Of a DNA stretch of 7,014 nucleotides, positions 1 to 6,265 are shown in pieces. Origin of the DNA: an uncultured Prevotellaceae bacterium (GTDB lineage Bacteria > Bacteroidota > Bacteroidia > Bacteroidales > Bacteroidaceae); assembly GCA_900313845.1 (NCBI GenBank), contig OMTC01000239.1, positions 1-7,014 on the forward strand. The letters are read 5' to 3'. The notes beneath the pieces are model-generated. The model made no database searches. It saw only the letters and a list, made by a program, of their open reading frames with translations, and had not been told where the DNA came from. Both the position numbers and the translations under genes were made by a program. The number at the start of each line of letters is the position of its first letter. The stretch's first letter is position 1.

Positions 1-27
1 TTCACAAAAACAATTTACTGGTTTGAT

Positions 28-144
28 TTAGGAAAGAAATTAGAATAATTAGAATAATTTATTCAGAAATAATATGTTTTTTTGTTTTAAACAACACCAA
101 ATTTTTTGGAGTAAGTATGATAATTATTCTAATTTCTTTCCTAA
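28..144. repeat. 24-bp perfect inverted repeat around an AT-rich 69-bp spacer
   Basis: Positions 28-51 (beginning TTAGGAAAGAAATTAG) and 121-144 (ending CTAATTTCTTTCCTAA) are exact reverse complements over 24 bp; the match stops sharply on both sides (27/145 and 52/120). The 69-bp spacer carries shorter palindromes: 52-64 (GAATAA-T-TTATTC), 82-94 (TTGTTT-T-AAACAA) and 97-109 (CCAAA-TTT-TTTGG). The left arm also holds a tandem 9-mer, TAGAATAAT at 41-49 and 50-58. The structure lies downstream of the GH27 stop codon, so it could act as a long 3' stem in that transcript. It could equally be a small non-coding element with terminal inverted repeats, or an invertible segment. I see no clear target-site duplication, no ORF and no TAnnTTTG promoter in the spacer, so its nature is open. 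Confidence 0.85.
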
Positions 145-157
145 GACAACTATTGTC
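145..157 (-). other. Short hairpin between the GH27 stop and the inverted repeat
   Basis: GACAA-CTA-TTGTC forms a 5-bp stem with a 3-nt loop, 26 bp downstream of the GH27 stop codon on the minus strand. It is not followed by a U-run on either strand, so it is a weak terminator candidate at best. It abuts the right arm of the 24-bp inverted repeat. Confidence 0.3.
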
Positions 158-183
158 ATTATAGATGTAATGCGTTTCAAGTT

Positions 184-2682
184 CTATTTCGCAATCTTCT
201 TGATGTGGTGATTGGCAGATTGGAGATAGACGCCGTGAGGAAGTGCAGTATCGGTTGAGGCTATTCGTTTACCTTGGAGGGAATAGATGCCATCGGGAAA
301 CGAATTGCTGGTTTTTGCCGAATTCATCGAAGGTTCTTGGTCGGAGGGTAGGGCAGAAATAGCATCCATTTCGCCTGTTGGCACAATCTTCAGCATCTGG
401 GAGGCATGACTGGCGAGGGTGGCGATGTATTGCGAACCAGAGAAGGTGCCGAGCGACTCTTTCGTCCAAAGGTCGCTGATTTCGCATTTCTCACCTGCTG
501 GTATGCCAAGAGAACTGAGGTCGAGTGCGAGCTTGAGACTGTCTGTGGCAGTTGGGTCGGAAGTGAAAACAAGGAATTCCATCGTCACACCGCTGTTGAT
601 ATTCTTTTTCACACCCTCGTCATATCCCACGAAACTGCGGAATTTGACAAATGGATGGCTTGGAGGCAATGCGTAGGTGATGATGCTACTGGCATTTGTG
701 CCGATTCCATCGGCATATTCTTGTCCATTCACGACGAGCGTTCCGCCATCCACGTTCTGTCCATAATTGGAGATGTCTTTCCAACTCGTCTTGCTACTTT
801 CGTATGGGAAAGAAGTGAGTTTTGTTTCGTTTCCATCGGCATCTATGAGCGTTGGGTTAATCCAGTCGGCATGGTCGTAACTATAGCCGTCGCCAGCATC
901 TGTCACCACAAGGTAAAGTTTTTGGGCACCTGTGATGTCGGCTTCGATGTTTGTTCCTTCCGCTTGGAATTTACCGCTTACCAAGTCACTGTTTGCCACA
1001 GCATGAGCAGGATTGCAGACTGAGCGGTAAGTAGGGTCCTCGTTGAATACCATGAACTTGATGGAAGAAGTGGCACCGCTTTGCGTGCGACCCGTATCGT
1101 CAATGCCACAGAAGCCTGAGAAATGCACTGCTCCTTGAGGAAGTTTGAAGACGAGGATTCCGTTTGACTCATAGCTGAATCCATTGCTGTATGCTTTGCC
1201 ATTGATGCGAAGCGTGCCGCTGTTGATGTTCTTGTTCCAATTCACTCTTTTATAATAGGTACGCGACACATCCTGACGTATCACATCGCTTTGGGTGAGG
1301 CGCACACTGTCGCCATTTTCCAAGCGAATCCAGATATTCACCCAGTCGGCATGGTCGTAATTGAAGTTGTCGCCTGAATCATCGGCAACGAGAGAGAGCA
1401 CCTTGCTACCTGCAGGAATGTCAACTTCCACTTGTTGGCCAAAACCAGTGGTGAGAAGTGAGATTGTTTCCGTGGAAAAGAGTGCTTCGTTCGCACGAAT
1501 CCAATTGTCTGAGGAACTGAGGTTGAACATGGCTGCATATTTTACTTTGCTGTCAGGTTCGTCGGCAGTCCATATCACGCCAGAACCATTGTTGCTGACC
1601 AAACGGTTGTTCACGGAGTTCTGGTCGATGTTGATAACATCCGCATTGGTCATCAAACCTTTTGTGAACTCAGTGTTATAGGTCATGTCGCCACCAAACA
1701 TGAGCGGAGACTTGAAGATGCTCCAAAGGTTCATCATCGTGTATTGCTCGTTCTCTGTGAGATTGGAGAAACGACCTTTTCCACCGTTGTTGTTCATGGC
1801 AATCTTTCCCAAAGGCAACATATCGCAGTCGGGATAACTGCCTTCGATACGGTACTGGTTCCAGTTCTCCGCCAAACGGAATACGGCTGCGATGTCGCTC
1901 CATTTGTCCCAAAGGTCGTCCATCATGCGCCACATGTTGGCATGCTGCTGGCAACTCTCCCATTTATTAAGAGGTGTGGCACCAGGGCTCATACTCATCA
2001 CGATAGGACGTCCGCATTGGTCAATGGCGTTGCGGATGAGACCTATCTCTCCGTCGTGGTAAGGTCGGCTGAGGTCGTCAATCTTGATGAAATCGACTCC
2101 CCATTCCGCATAGAGCTTGAAGATGGAGTTGTAGTAGTCCTGTGCTCCAGGTTTTCTGCAATCCACCGTGTAGTTGTCGCTCAACCACGTGCAGAGTGAG
2201 TCCGTGTTGTAGATTTGGTTGCATTTGTACTCACTATCAAGGATAGGAAGCTTTTTGATGACTGCCTGCTTTGGCACACCACGCATGATGTGAATACCGA
2301 ATTTCAAACCCATCGCATGGATGTCGTCAGCAAGTTTTTTGAATCCATTGCCATCGGCAGCCGAAGGGAATCGCTTGGTGTCGGGCATATAGCGACCGTA
2401 TTCGTCCATCGTATAGACAGGGTTTGATTGGTTGTAGTAGGAATTTTTATCGTCGGTGAACCAACGAATATCCACTACCACGTATTCCCATCCGTAGTCT
2501 TTGAGATAATCGCGCATGTATTCTGCGTTGTTTCTCACTTGTTGTTCGGTCACTGAGGAATAATAACAATCCCAAGAGTTCCATCCCATAGGAGGAGTCT
2601 TTGCCCACTCATGAAAATCCGATTGTGCGGAAAGTGTGCTTGTCAAGATGCTGACAAGCAAAAAAATGAATGCTTTTTTCAT
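184..2682 (-). CDS. Secreted GH27 glycosidase with two inserted NPCBM modules; probable beta-L-arabinopyranosidase
   Basis: 832 residues. Residues 1-19 are a signal peptide with cleavage likely at LSA|Q; there is no lipobox Cys. The GH27 (beta/alpha)8 barrel spans about 27-375 and opens with PPMGWNSWD (30-38). By alignment from memory with human alpha-galactosidase A, the nucleophile is D202 in FIKIDD and the acid/base is D256 in WRMMDDLW. The paired Asp of alpha-galactosidases (IDDCW) reads VDIRW here, with Ile at 72. In the characterised Streptomyces GH27 beta-L-arabinopyranosidase an Ile at this position favours arabinopyranose over galactose, so that activity is inferred. The C-terminal beta-sandwich begins around 378-390 and resumes at 717-769 (LDLSSLGIPAG…DLWTKESLG). 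Between them lie two NPCBM-like modules (about 409-550 and 560-710), each with the core YDHADW, which explains the length of roughly twice a minimal GH27. Residues about 793-832 are a tail typical of secreted Bacteroidales proteins. The start is set by the signal peptide. It is divergent from the GH127 gene. Alpha-galactosidase remains the alternative. Confidence 0.93.
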   Translation of the reverse strand: MKKAFIFLLVSILTSTLSAQSDFHEWAKTPPMGWNSWDCYYSSVTEQQVRNNAEYMRDYLKDYGWEYVVVDIRWFTDDKNSYYNQSNPVYTMDEYGRYMPDTKRFPSAADGNGFKKLADDIHAMGLKFGIHIMRGVPKQAVIKKLPILDSEYKCNQIYNTDSLCTWLSDNYTVDCRKPGAQDYYNSIFKLYAEWGVDFIKIDDLSRPYHDGEIGLIRNAIDQCGRPIVMSMSPGATPLNKWESCQQHANMWRMMDDLWDKWSDIAAVFRLAENWNQYRIEGSYPDCDMLPLGKIAMNNNGGKGRFSNLTENEQYTMMNLWSIFKSPLMFGGDMTYNTEFTKGLMTNADVINIDQNSVNNRLVSNNGSGVIWTADEPDSKVKYAAMFNLSSSDNWIRANEALFSTETISLLTTGFGQQVEVDIPAGSKVLSLVADDSGDNFNYDHADWVNIWIRLENGDSVRLTQSDVIRQDVSRTYYKRVNWNKNINSGTLRINGKAYSNGFSYESNGILVFKLPQGAVHFSGFCGIDDTGRTQSGATSSIKFMVFNEDPTYRSVCNPAHAVANSDLVSGKFQAEGTNIEADITGAQKLYLVVTDAGDGYSYDHADWINPTLIDADGNETKLTSFPYESSKTSWKDISNYGQNVDGGTLVVNGQEYADGIGTNASSIITYALPPSHPFVKFRSFVGYDEGVKKNINSGVTMEFLVFTSDPTATDSLKLALDLSSLGIPAGEKCEISDLWTKESLGTFSGSQYIATLASHASQMLKIVPTGEMDAISALPSDQEPSMNSAKTSNSFPDGIYSLQGKRIASTDTALPHGVYLQSANHHIKKIAK
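553..1005 (-). other. Second NPCBM-like module of the GH27 protein
   Basis: Residues about 560-710. The segment has the hallmark layout of the NPCBM (novel putative carbohydrate-binding module) family: LYLVVTDAGDGYSYDHADWINPTL, then GTLVVNGQEYADGIGT, then a hydrophobic strand and FVGYDEG, ending in MEFLVFTSDP. These modules are jelly-roll folds usually attached to glycoside hydrolases such as GH27 and GH98 and are presumed to bind glycans. The C-terminal GH27 sandwich strands resume directly after it. Confidence 0.75.
862..1360. repeat. 19-bp direct repeat marking the duplicated NPCBM core
   Basis: CCAGTCGGCATGGTCGTAA occurs exactly at 862-880 and 1342-1360, 480 bp apart. Both copies encode, on the minus strand, the YDHADW core at residues 442-447 and 602-607. 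The rest of the two modules is clearly diverged at DNA level, so this is a conserved patch of an old internal duplication rather than a recent one. An identical 19-mer could still serve as a short recombination substrate; exchange between the copies would remove 480 bp (160 codons) in frame. Confidence 0.8.
1033..1458 (-). other. First NPCBM-like module of the GH27 protein
   Basis: Residues about 409-550. It shows the same order of landmarks as the second module: VLSLVADDSGDNFNYDHADW, then GTLRINGKAYSNGFSYES, then FSGFCGIDD, ending in IKFMVFNEDP. One difference is that the glycine-rich GIGT motif of the second copy is replaced by GFSYES, so the two copies may differ in ligand. Boundaries are approximate. 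Confidence 0.7.
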
Positions 2683-2702
2683 GGTTTATCTCAAATAATT
2701 AT

Positions 2703-2721
2703 TAACTTTGCTGCAAAGTTA
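2703..2721 (-). promoter_or_regulatory. Palindrome containing the likely GH27 -7 promoter element
   Basis: TAACTTTGC-T-GCAAAGTTA is a perfect palindrome with 9-bp arms and a one-base centre. Read on the minus strand, 2721-2714 is TAACTTTG, an exact match to the Bacteroidetes TAnnTTTG element. It would place the transcription start near 2707-2711 and give a leader of about 25-30 nt before the GH27 ATG. I find no TTTG -33 box at the expected spacing (2741-2746 region), so the promoter may depend on an activator. The symmetry also gives a TAnnTTTG on the plus strand. Confidence 0.55.
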
Positions 2722-2756
2722 GTGATTTGTTGGAAGATTTTTGGCTTTGTTGACAT

Positions 2757-2793
2757 AAAAAAAACGATTCAATGCTGTCGCAGCATCGAATCG
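2757..2793 (-). terminator. Rho-independent terminator on the minus strand, upstream of GH27
   Basis: On the minus strand, 2793-2781 (CGATTCGATGCTG) pairs with 2777-2765 (CAGCATTGAATCG) across a 3-nt loop. This is a 13-bp stem whose only non-Watson-Crick pair is a G-U, which would be an A-C mismatch in a plus-strand RNA. It is followed at once by eight U (2764-2757). Both the stem quality and the U-run fit the minus strand only. It lies 75 bp upstream of the GH27 start and upstream of that gene's own -7 element, so it would end a transcript starting further right (see 2757-2913), or attenuate a long GH27 leader. Confidence 0.75.
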
Positions 2794-2913
2794 CAAGAAT
2801 GAAACCTTTAACTAACTATAATATTACTAACTATCTAACCAATATGAAATATAGAAAAAATCTTCATTAACTTTTGCCAACTTTTGTTCTTTTTCGTTGA
2901 CGATGCAAAGTTA
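2757..2913 (-). ncRNA. Candidate small RNA unit (about 145 nt) on the minus strand
   Basis: A TAACTTTG box (2913-2906, minus strand), followed by a candidate start near 2901, and the intrinsic terminator at 2793-2757 bracket a stretch with no ORF of note. This is the layout of a small-RNA gene. The transcript body is AT-rich. No good TTTG -33 box is seen at 19-21 bp; the nearest CAAA on the plus strand (2938-2941) gives 24 bp. Alternatives are a terminated leader or attenuator of the GH27 gene. I do not recognise an RNA family. Small RNAs encoded near or antisense to Sus-type operon starts are known in Bacteroides, but that link is inference only. Confidence 0.35.
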
Positions 2914-2960
2914 GGGAGTTTTTTAGTAAAAGACTATCAAATATGTTTCGTTATCTATAA

Positions 2961-3002
2961 ATTTTGTAAACTGACTGTATCATCTTTTTTAGATTTTGTA
3001 AA
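2961..3002. repeat. Pair of ATTTTGTAAA direct repeats upstream of the GH127 promoter
   Basis: ATTTTGTAAA occurs at 2961-2970 and 2993-3002, 32 bp apart (about three helical turns). The second copy ends 37 bp before the -33 box of the GH127 promoter. Same-face direct repeats just upstream of a promoter are where AraC-type hybrid two-component regulators of Bacteroides polysaccharide loci bind. The AT-rich context makes chance recurrence possible, so the regulatory reading is tentative. Confidence 0.35.
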
Positions 3003-3039
3003 AACACTGATAAATTCGCCTTTTTTCGTTGGTGAGAAA

Positions 3040-3071
3040 TTTGTGCGAGAGTGTGTTTTTTACGATATTTG
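3040..3071 (+). promoter_or_regulatory. Probable promoter of the GH127 gene
   Basis: TTTG at 3040-3043 matches the Bacteroidetes -33 element. After exactly 20 bp comes GATATTTG (3064-3071), which matches TAnnTTTG at all specified positions but the first. Spacing fits the vegetative sigma consensus. Transcription would start near 3077, leaving a leader of about 34 nt before the ATG at 3111. AAGGA (3088-3092) lies 18 nt from the ATG, too far to be a standard ribosome binding site; weak Shine-Dalgarno use is normal in this phylum. Confidence 0.6.
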
Positions 3072-3303
3072 CAAAAATTTTATTCACAAGGATTTCAAAA
3101 CCTATTGTTCATGAAAATTAAATCATCTATTTTGTTGGCGGGTGTGTTGCTCGCTTTTTCTCAGAATCTTCGTGCTCAAAGCGACATCTATCCTGAACAT
3201 TTCGACTTGAATGAGGTGACACTGTTGGATGGTCCGCTGAAAACCGCGATGGATATCAACAACAAACTTTTGCTGGAATATGATGCAGATCGTTTGCTTA
3301 CTC

Positions 3304-3373
3304 CGTTCATCCGTCAAGCAGGACTTTCGAAGAAGAGTCGTTCATCCGTCAAGCAGGACTTTCGAAGAAGAGT
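3304..3373 (+). repeat. Perfect 35-bp tandem duplication causing the GH127 frameshift
   Basis: 3304-3338 and 3339-3373 are identical over 35 bp (unit starts CGTTCATCCGTCAAGCAGG). The match fails at the next base on each side, so there are exactly two copies. Because 35 is not a multiple of three, the second copy moves the downstream coding region out of frame. Removing one copy restores the GH127 frame exactly, with family-like residues across the junction. Both copies encode FIRQAGLSKKS, the second one in the downstream frame. Confidence 0.95.
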
Positions 3374-5621
3374 GGTTCAAAATATAATGGTTGGGAAACG
3401 AAACATCCTTCTTTTTCCAACTGGGGACAGTCGTCTTGGAGTTTGGAAGGACATGTGGGCGGACATTATCTCACTGCCCTTGCTTTGGCGTATGCAGCTA
3501 CCGACGATGCTGCCACTAAGACGAAGATGAAAGAATGCCTCGATTATTGCTTGAATATCCTCAAGGATTGCCAAGATGCCTACGACAGCAATACACAGGG
3601 AATGTATGGATTCATTGGAGGACAGCCCATCAATCAGATTTGGACAGGACTTTATGCCAATGACCTGACTGCTTTCCGTCAGTATGGTGGATGGGTACCT
3701 TTCTATTGCGAGCACAAGGTGTTGGCAGGTTTGCGTGATGCTTGGCTCTACACGAAGAGCGAAGTGGCTAAAGAGTTGTATCGAAAACTGTGCGATTGGA
3801 GCGTGAATGTGGTGAGCAAATTGAATACGTCCGACATGCAAACCGTGTTGGGATGGGAGCATGGCGGTATGAACGAAACCTTGGCAGATGCTTATAAAAT
3901 CTTTGGTGACAAGAAATACCTGACTGCTGCCAAGAAATTCAGCCACAACACGATGGTGGAGAATATGCAAACGCTGAACACTACATTCCTCGATGGTAAG
4001 CATGCCAACACGCAGGTACCTAAATATATTGGTTTTGAACGCATTTATCAGTTGGACAACACTGCCACCACTTATCAGAAAGCTGCTCACAACTTCTGGC
4101 AGGATGTGGTGGAGCATCGCACGGTGGCAATTGGTGGAAACAGTGTGAGTGAGCATTTCTTGGCAGCCAATCGTGGTTCTCAGTATATGGAAAACTTGGA
4201 AGGTCCCGAGAGTTGCAACTCCAACAATATGTTGAAACTGTCAGAGGATTTGTTCGATGAAACCCATGACGCCAAGTATGCGGATTTCTACGAATCCACC
4301 ACATGGAACCATATCCTTTCCACTCAAGACCCTAAGACGGGTGGCTACGTTTATTTCACGACGCTTCGTCCACAATCCTATCGCATTTATTCGAAAGTGA
4401 ATCAGGGCATGTGGTGCTGCGTGGGCACAGGTATGGAAAACCATGCCAAATACGGACATTTCATCTATACGCATAGCACAGACAATGGCACGCTCTATGT
4501 GAACCAGTTCACGGCAAGCAAGTTGAACTCCGACAAATTTGGTGTGACACAAACCACTGAGTTCCCTTTCGTGCAGAGTACGAAACTGACGATTGATAAG
4601 GGCAGTTTCAATTTGGCGGTTCGTCATCCAGCATGGGTGGGTAATGACTTTTCCGTCAGTGTGAATGGCAAGAAGCAGAGTGTGAGCGTGAAGGAAGGAG
4701 TGGCTTCATACGTTCAGGTGAAAGTGAAAAAGGGTGATGTGGTAGAAATCAATCTGCCAATGTCACTTCGCTATGAGGAATGTCCAAACTATACCGACTA
4801 TGTGGCTTTCAAGTACGGACCAATCCTTTTGGCAGCACAAACCACTGCGATGAATGCTGCCGATGCCAAGGCAACGGGTTTGGAATATGAGCAATTGAAG
4901 AACGAATATGCGGGTGAGGGACGCATGGACCACAGCCCAGGAGCGATGGCAACAAGCAAGTCGCTGAGTAGTGCACCGCTTCTCATTGGTAATCGCAGTG
5001 ATTTGCTCCAACGCATCAAGAAGGTGAGCGACTTGACATTCACCATCGATGCTAAGAGCACGCAGAGCAAGGGCAATTGGGACAAGTTGACGCTCGTGCC
5101 ATTCTACCAGATTCAGCATGCTCGCTACAGTTGCTATTGGTATGCGCAGACCGCTGAGGCTTATGAAGAAAGCGATATGGGTAAGGCAGATGCAGCCGCT
5201 GCCGCATTGATTGCACGCACCATCGACTACGTGGCTACAGGCGAGCAACAGAGTGAGGCAGGACATGAAGCCAGCTATTCCACCAATTCTTCGTATGGCA
5301 GTTATAACGGCGAGTTCTATCGTGACGCTCAGAGGAATGGCTATGTGCAATACACCTTGCAAAACAAATCGCTTGTGAAGGATTCGCTCGCTATCATGTG
5401 CCGTTTCACCACTGCTGACAAGGGTCGCGTGGGTACTATATATATAGATGGTGTGAAATTGCAGACCGTAACCATCCCTGCCCGTCATAAGAATGCGGAA
5501 AGCAATGGTTTCTACAACGTGGAGATTGAATTGCCAAAGGAAATGGCAGTGAATGCCGACGGCAGTGCGAAGTCGCAATTCGTTTTCAAGTTCGTGGCAG
5601 AAAATAATACGGTTCTTCCAG

Positions 5622-6112
5622 GTCTCTATTACTTGCGATTGGTGAGTGGATACGATGGGAAGTTCTATAAGTTCCAAGCTACGAATTGGAAAACGGGTGA
5701 CAGCGGACGTGTTTCTCAGAATAACATTTCTTATAACACAACAGATAACATCATCACAGTGAAAGCATCAGGCAACAACAATGTTTGCCTGATGCTCGAC
5801 TATGAGAATCTTGAATACAATGTGAAGGCTGCACAGAAGTATTTCACGGTGATAGGCGAAGGTTTGAACTTGAGTAGCGGAAAGAGCTATCTCTGGTGGC
5901 TCAACGGTGTGAATCAGGGAAGTCAGGTGCCACCTACCACTACCCGTAGTTCAGGAACGAAAAAAATAGTGGTTTGGGACATCACGCAAAGCGGACTTGA
6001 TGGCAATTGCACAGGTGACGAATGGGATTTCTGTACGGGTGCAACCATTTTCGGACTGACATCAACCAGTGGAACGGCTCGCATTTCCTATATTGGCTTT
6101 CTGAGTTCTCTC
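5622..6112 (+). other. Unassigned C-terminal module of the GH127 protein
   Basis: Restored residues about 826-989, after the appended sandwich domain. It contains GKFYKFQATNWKTGD, a predicted beta-rich stretch, the aromatic patch SYLWWLNGVNQGSQVP, then KKIVVWDITQSGL and ISYIGFLSSLDEI, which leads into the tail. I do not recognise it as a named family. The size, likely all-beta composition and exposed aromatics would suit a carbohydrate-binding or surface-association role, but that is inference. Boundaries are approximate. Confidence 0.45.
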
Positions 6113-6265
6113 GATGAAATTGACGAATTATTAGCTGTGAACGATATTGAGATGGAATCCAACAACAAACGCCCAAAATACTACATTTCTCTCGATGGAA
6201 TCGCCCATTCTGCTCCTGTGGAAGGTATCAACATCGTGAATGGGAAGAAAGTTTTGGTGAAATAA

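Larger units (their letters stand above)
2683..3110. other. Divergent intergenic region between GH27 and GH127 (428 bp)
   Basis: No convincing gene. From left to right it holds: the GH27 leader; a 19-bp palindrome containing a minus-strand -7 element (2703-2721); an intrinsic terminator on the minus strand (2757-2793); a repetitive CTAACTAT-type tract (about 2805-2840) followed by an 8-codon ORF (2844-2870, MKYRKNLH); a second minus-strand -7-like box (2906-2913); two copies of ATTTTGTAAA (2961-2970, 2993-3002); and the GH127 promoter (3040-3071). Two apparent longer ORFs here (2611-2802, 2884-3114) lack family features and are judged to be chance. At 428 bp it is long for a simple divergent promoter region. 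Confidence 0.7.
3111..6265 (+). pseudogene. GH127 beta-L-arabinofuranosidase-family gene, frameshifted by a 35-bp duplication
   Basis: As read, translation from ATG 3111 gives signal peptide MKIKSSILLAGVLLAFSQNLRA|Q and the GH127 N-terminus. It then shifts frame at the duplication (3304-3373) and stops at 3528-3530 after 139 residues. The remainder is open in another frame to TAA 6263-6265. Deleting one 35-bp copy joins them as …FIRQAGLSKKSG-SKYNGWETKHPSF… and yields 1039 residues. In that numbering, by analogy with Bifidobacterium HypBA1, E336 (SEHF) is the acid/base, C424 of MWCCVGTG the nucleophile, and E355, C357, C424 and C425 the zinc ligands. The order is: alpha/alpha barrel about 30-445; beta domains to about 666 (LVPFYQIQHARYSCYWY); a sandwich domain about 690-835 often appended to this family; an unassigned module about 839-989; and a secretion-type tail ending NIVNGKKVLVK. 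The enzyme would release beta-L-arabinofuranose outside the cytoplasm. Every other part looks intact, so the break is recent, switchable or an assembly error. Confidence 0.9.

Noticed and set aside
81..93. Promoter within the spacer of the 24-bp inverted repeat
   Set aside because: TTTG at 81-84 has no TAnnTTTG partner at usable spacing on either strand.
406..1023. 205-residue open frame on the plus strand opposite the GH27 NPCBM modules
   Set aside because: Shadow of a coding region on the opposite strand; no family features.
2884..3114. 76-residue plus-strand open frame in the intergenic region
   Set aside because: Low-complexity Phe/Lys-rich translation of AT-rich DNA, running over the GH127 promoter and start; no supporting features.
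3304..3443. Programmed ribosomal frameshifting in GH127
   Set aside because: No slippery heptamer with a downstream structure is evident, and the perfect 35-bp duplication alone explains the frame change exactly.
3377..4156. 259-residue open frame on the minus strand opposite GH127
   Set aside because: Antisense shadow of a well-supported coding region; no signal peptide or family motif.
5439..5452. TA-repeat tract in GH127 as a slippage site
   Set aside because: Only about five TA units, in frame and coding for TIYID; too short to stand out.
4763..5677. 304-residue open frame on the minus strand opposite GH127
   Set aside because: Long, but its composition (many His, Ile, Cys) is that of reverse-complemented coding DNA; no recognisable domain, and GH127 is fully explained on the other strand.
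3443..6265. Independent gene starting at TTG 3443
   Set aside because: The start falls inside the conserved GH127 sequence (SLEGHVGGHYL), with no signal peptide and no promoter; it is the downstream part of the broken gene.
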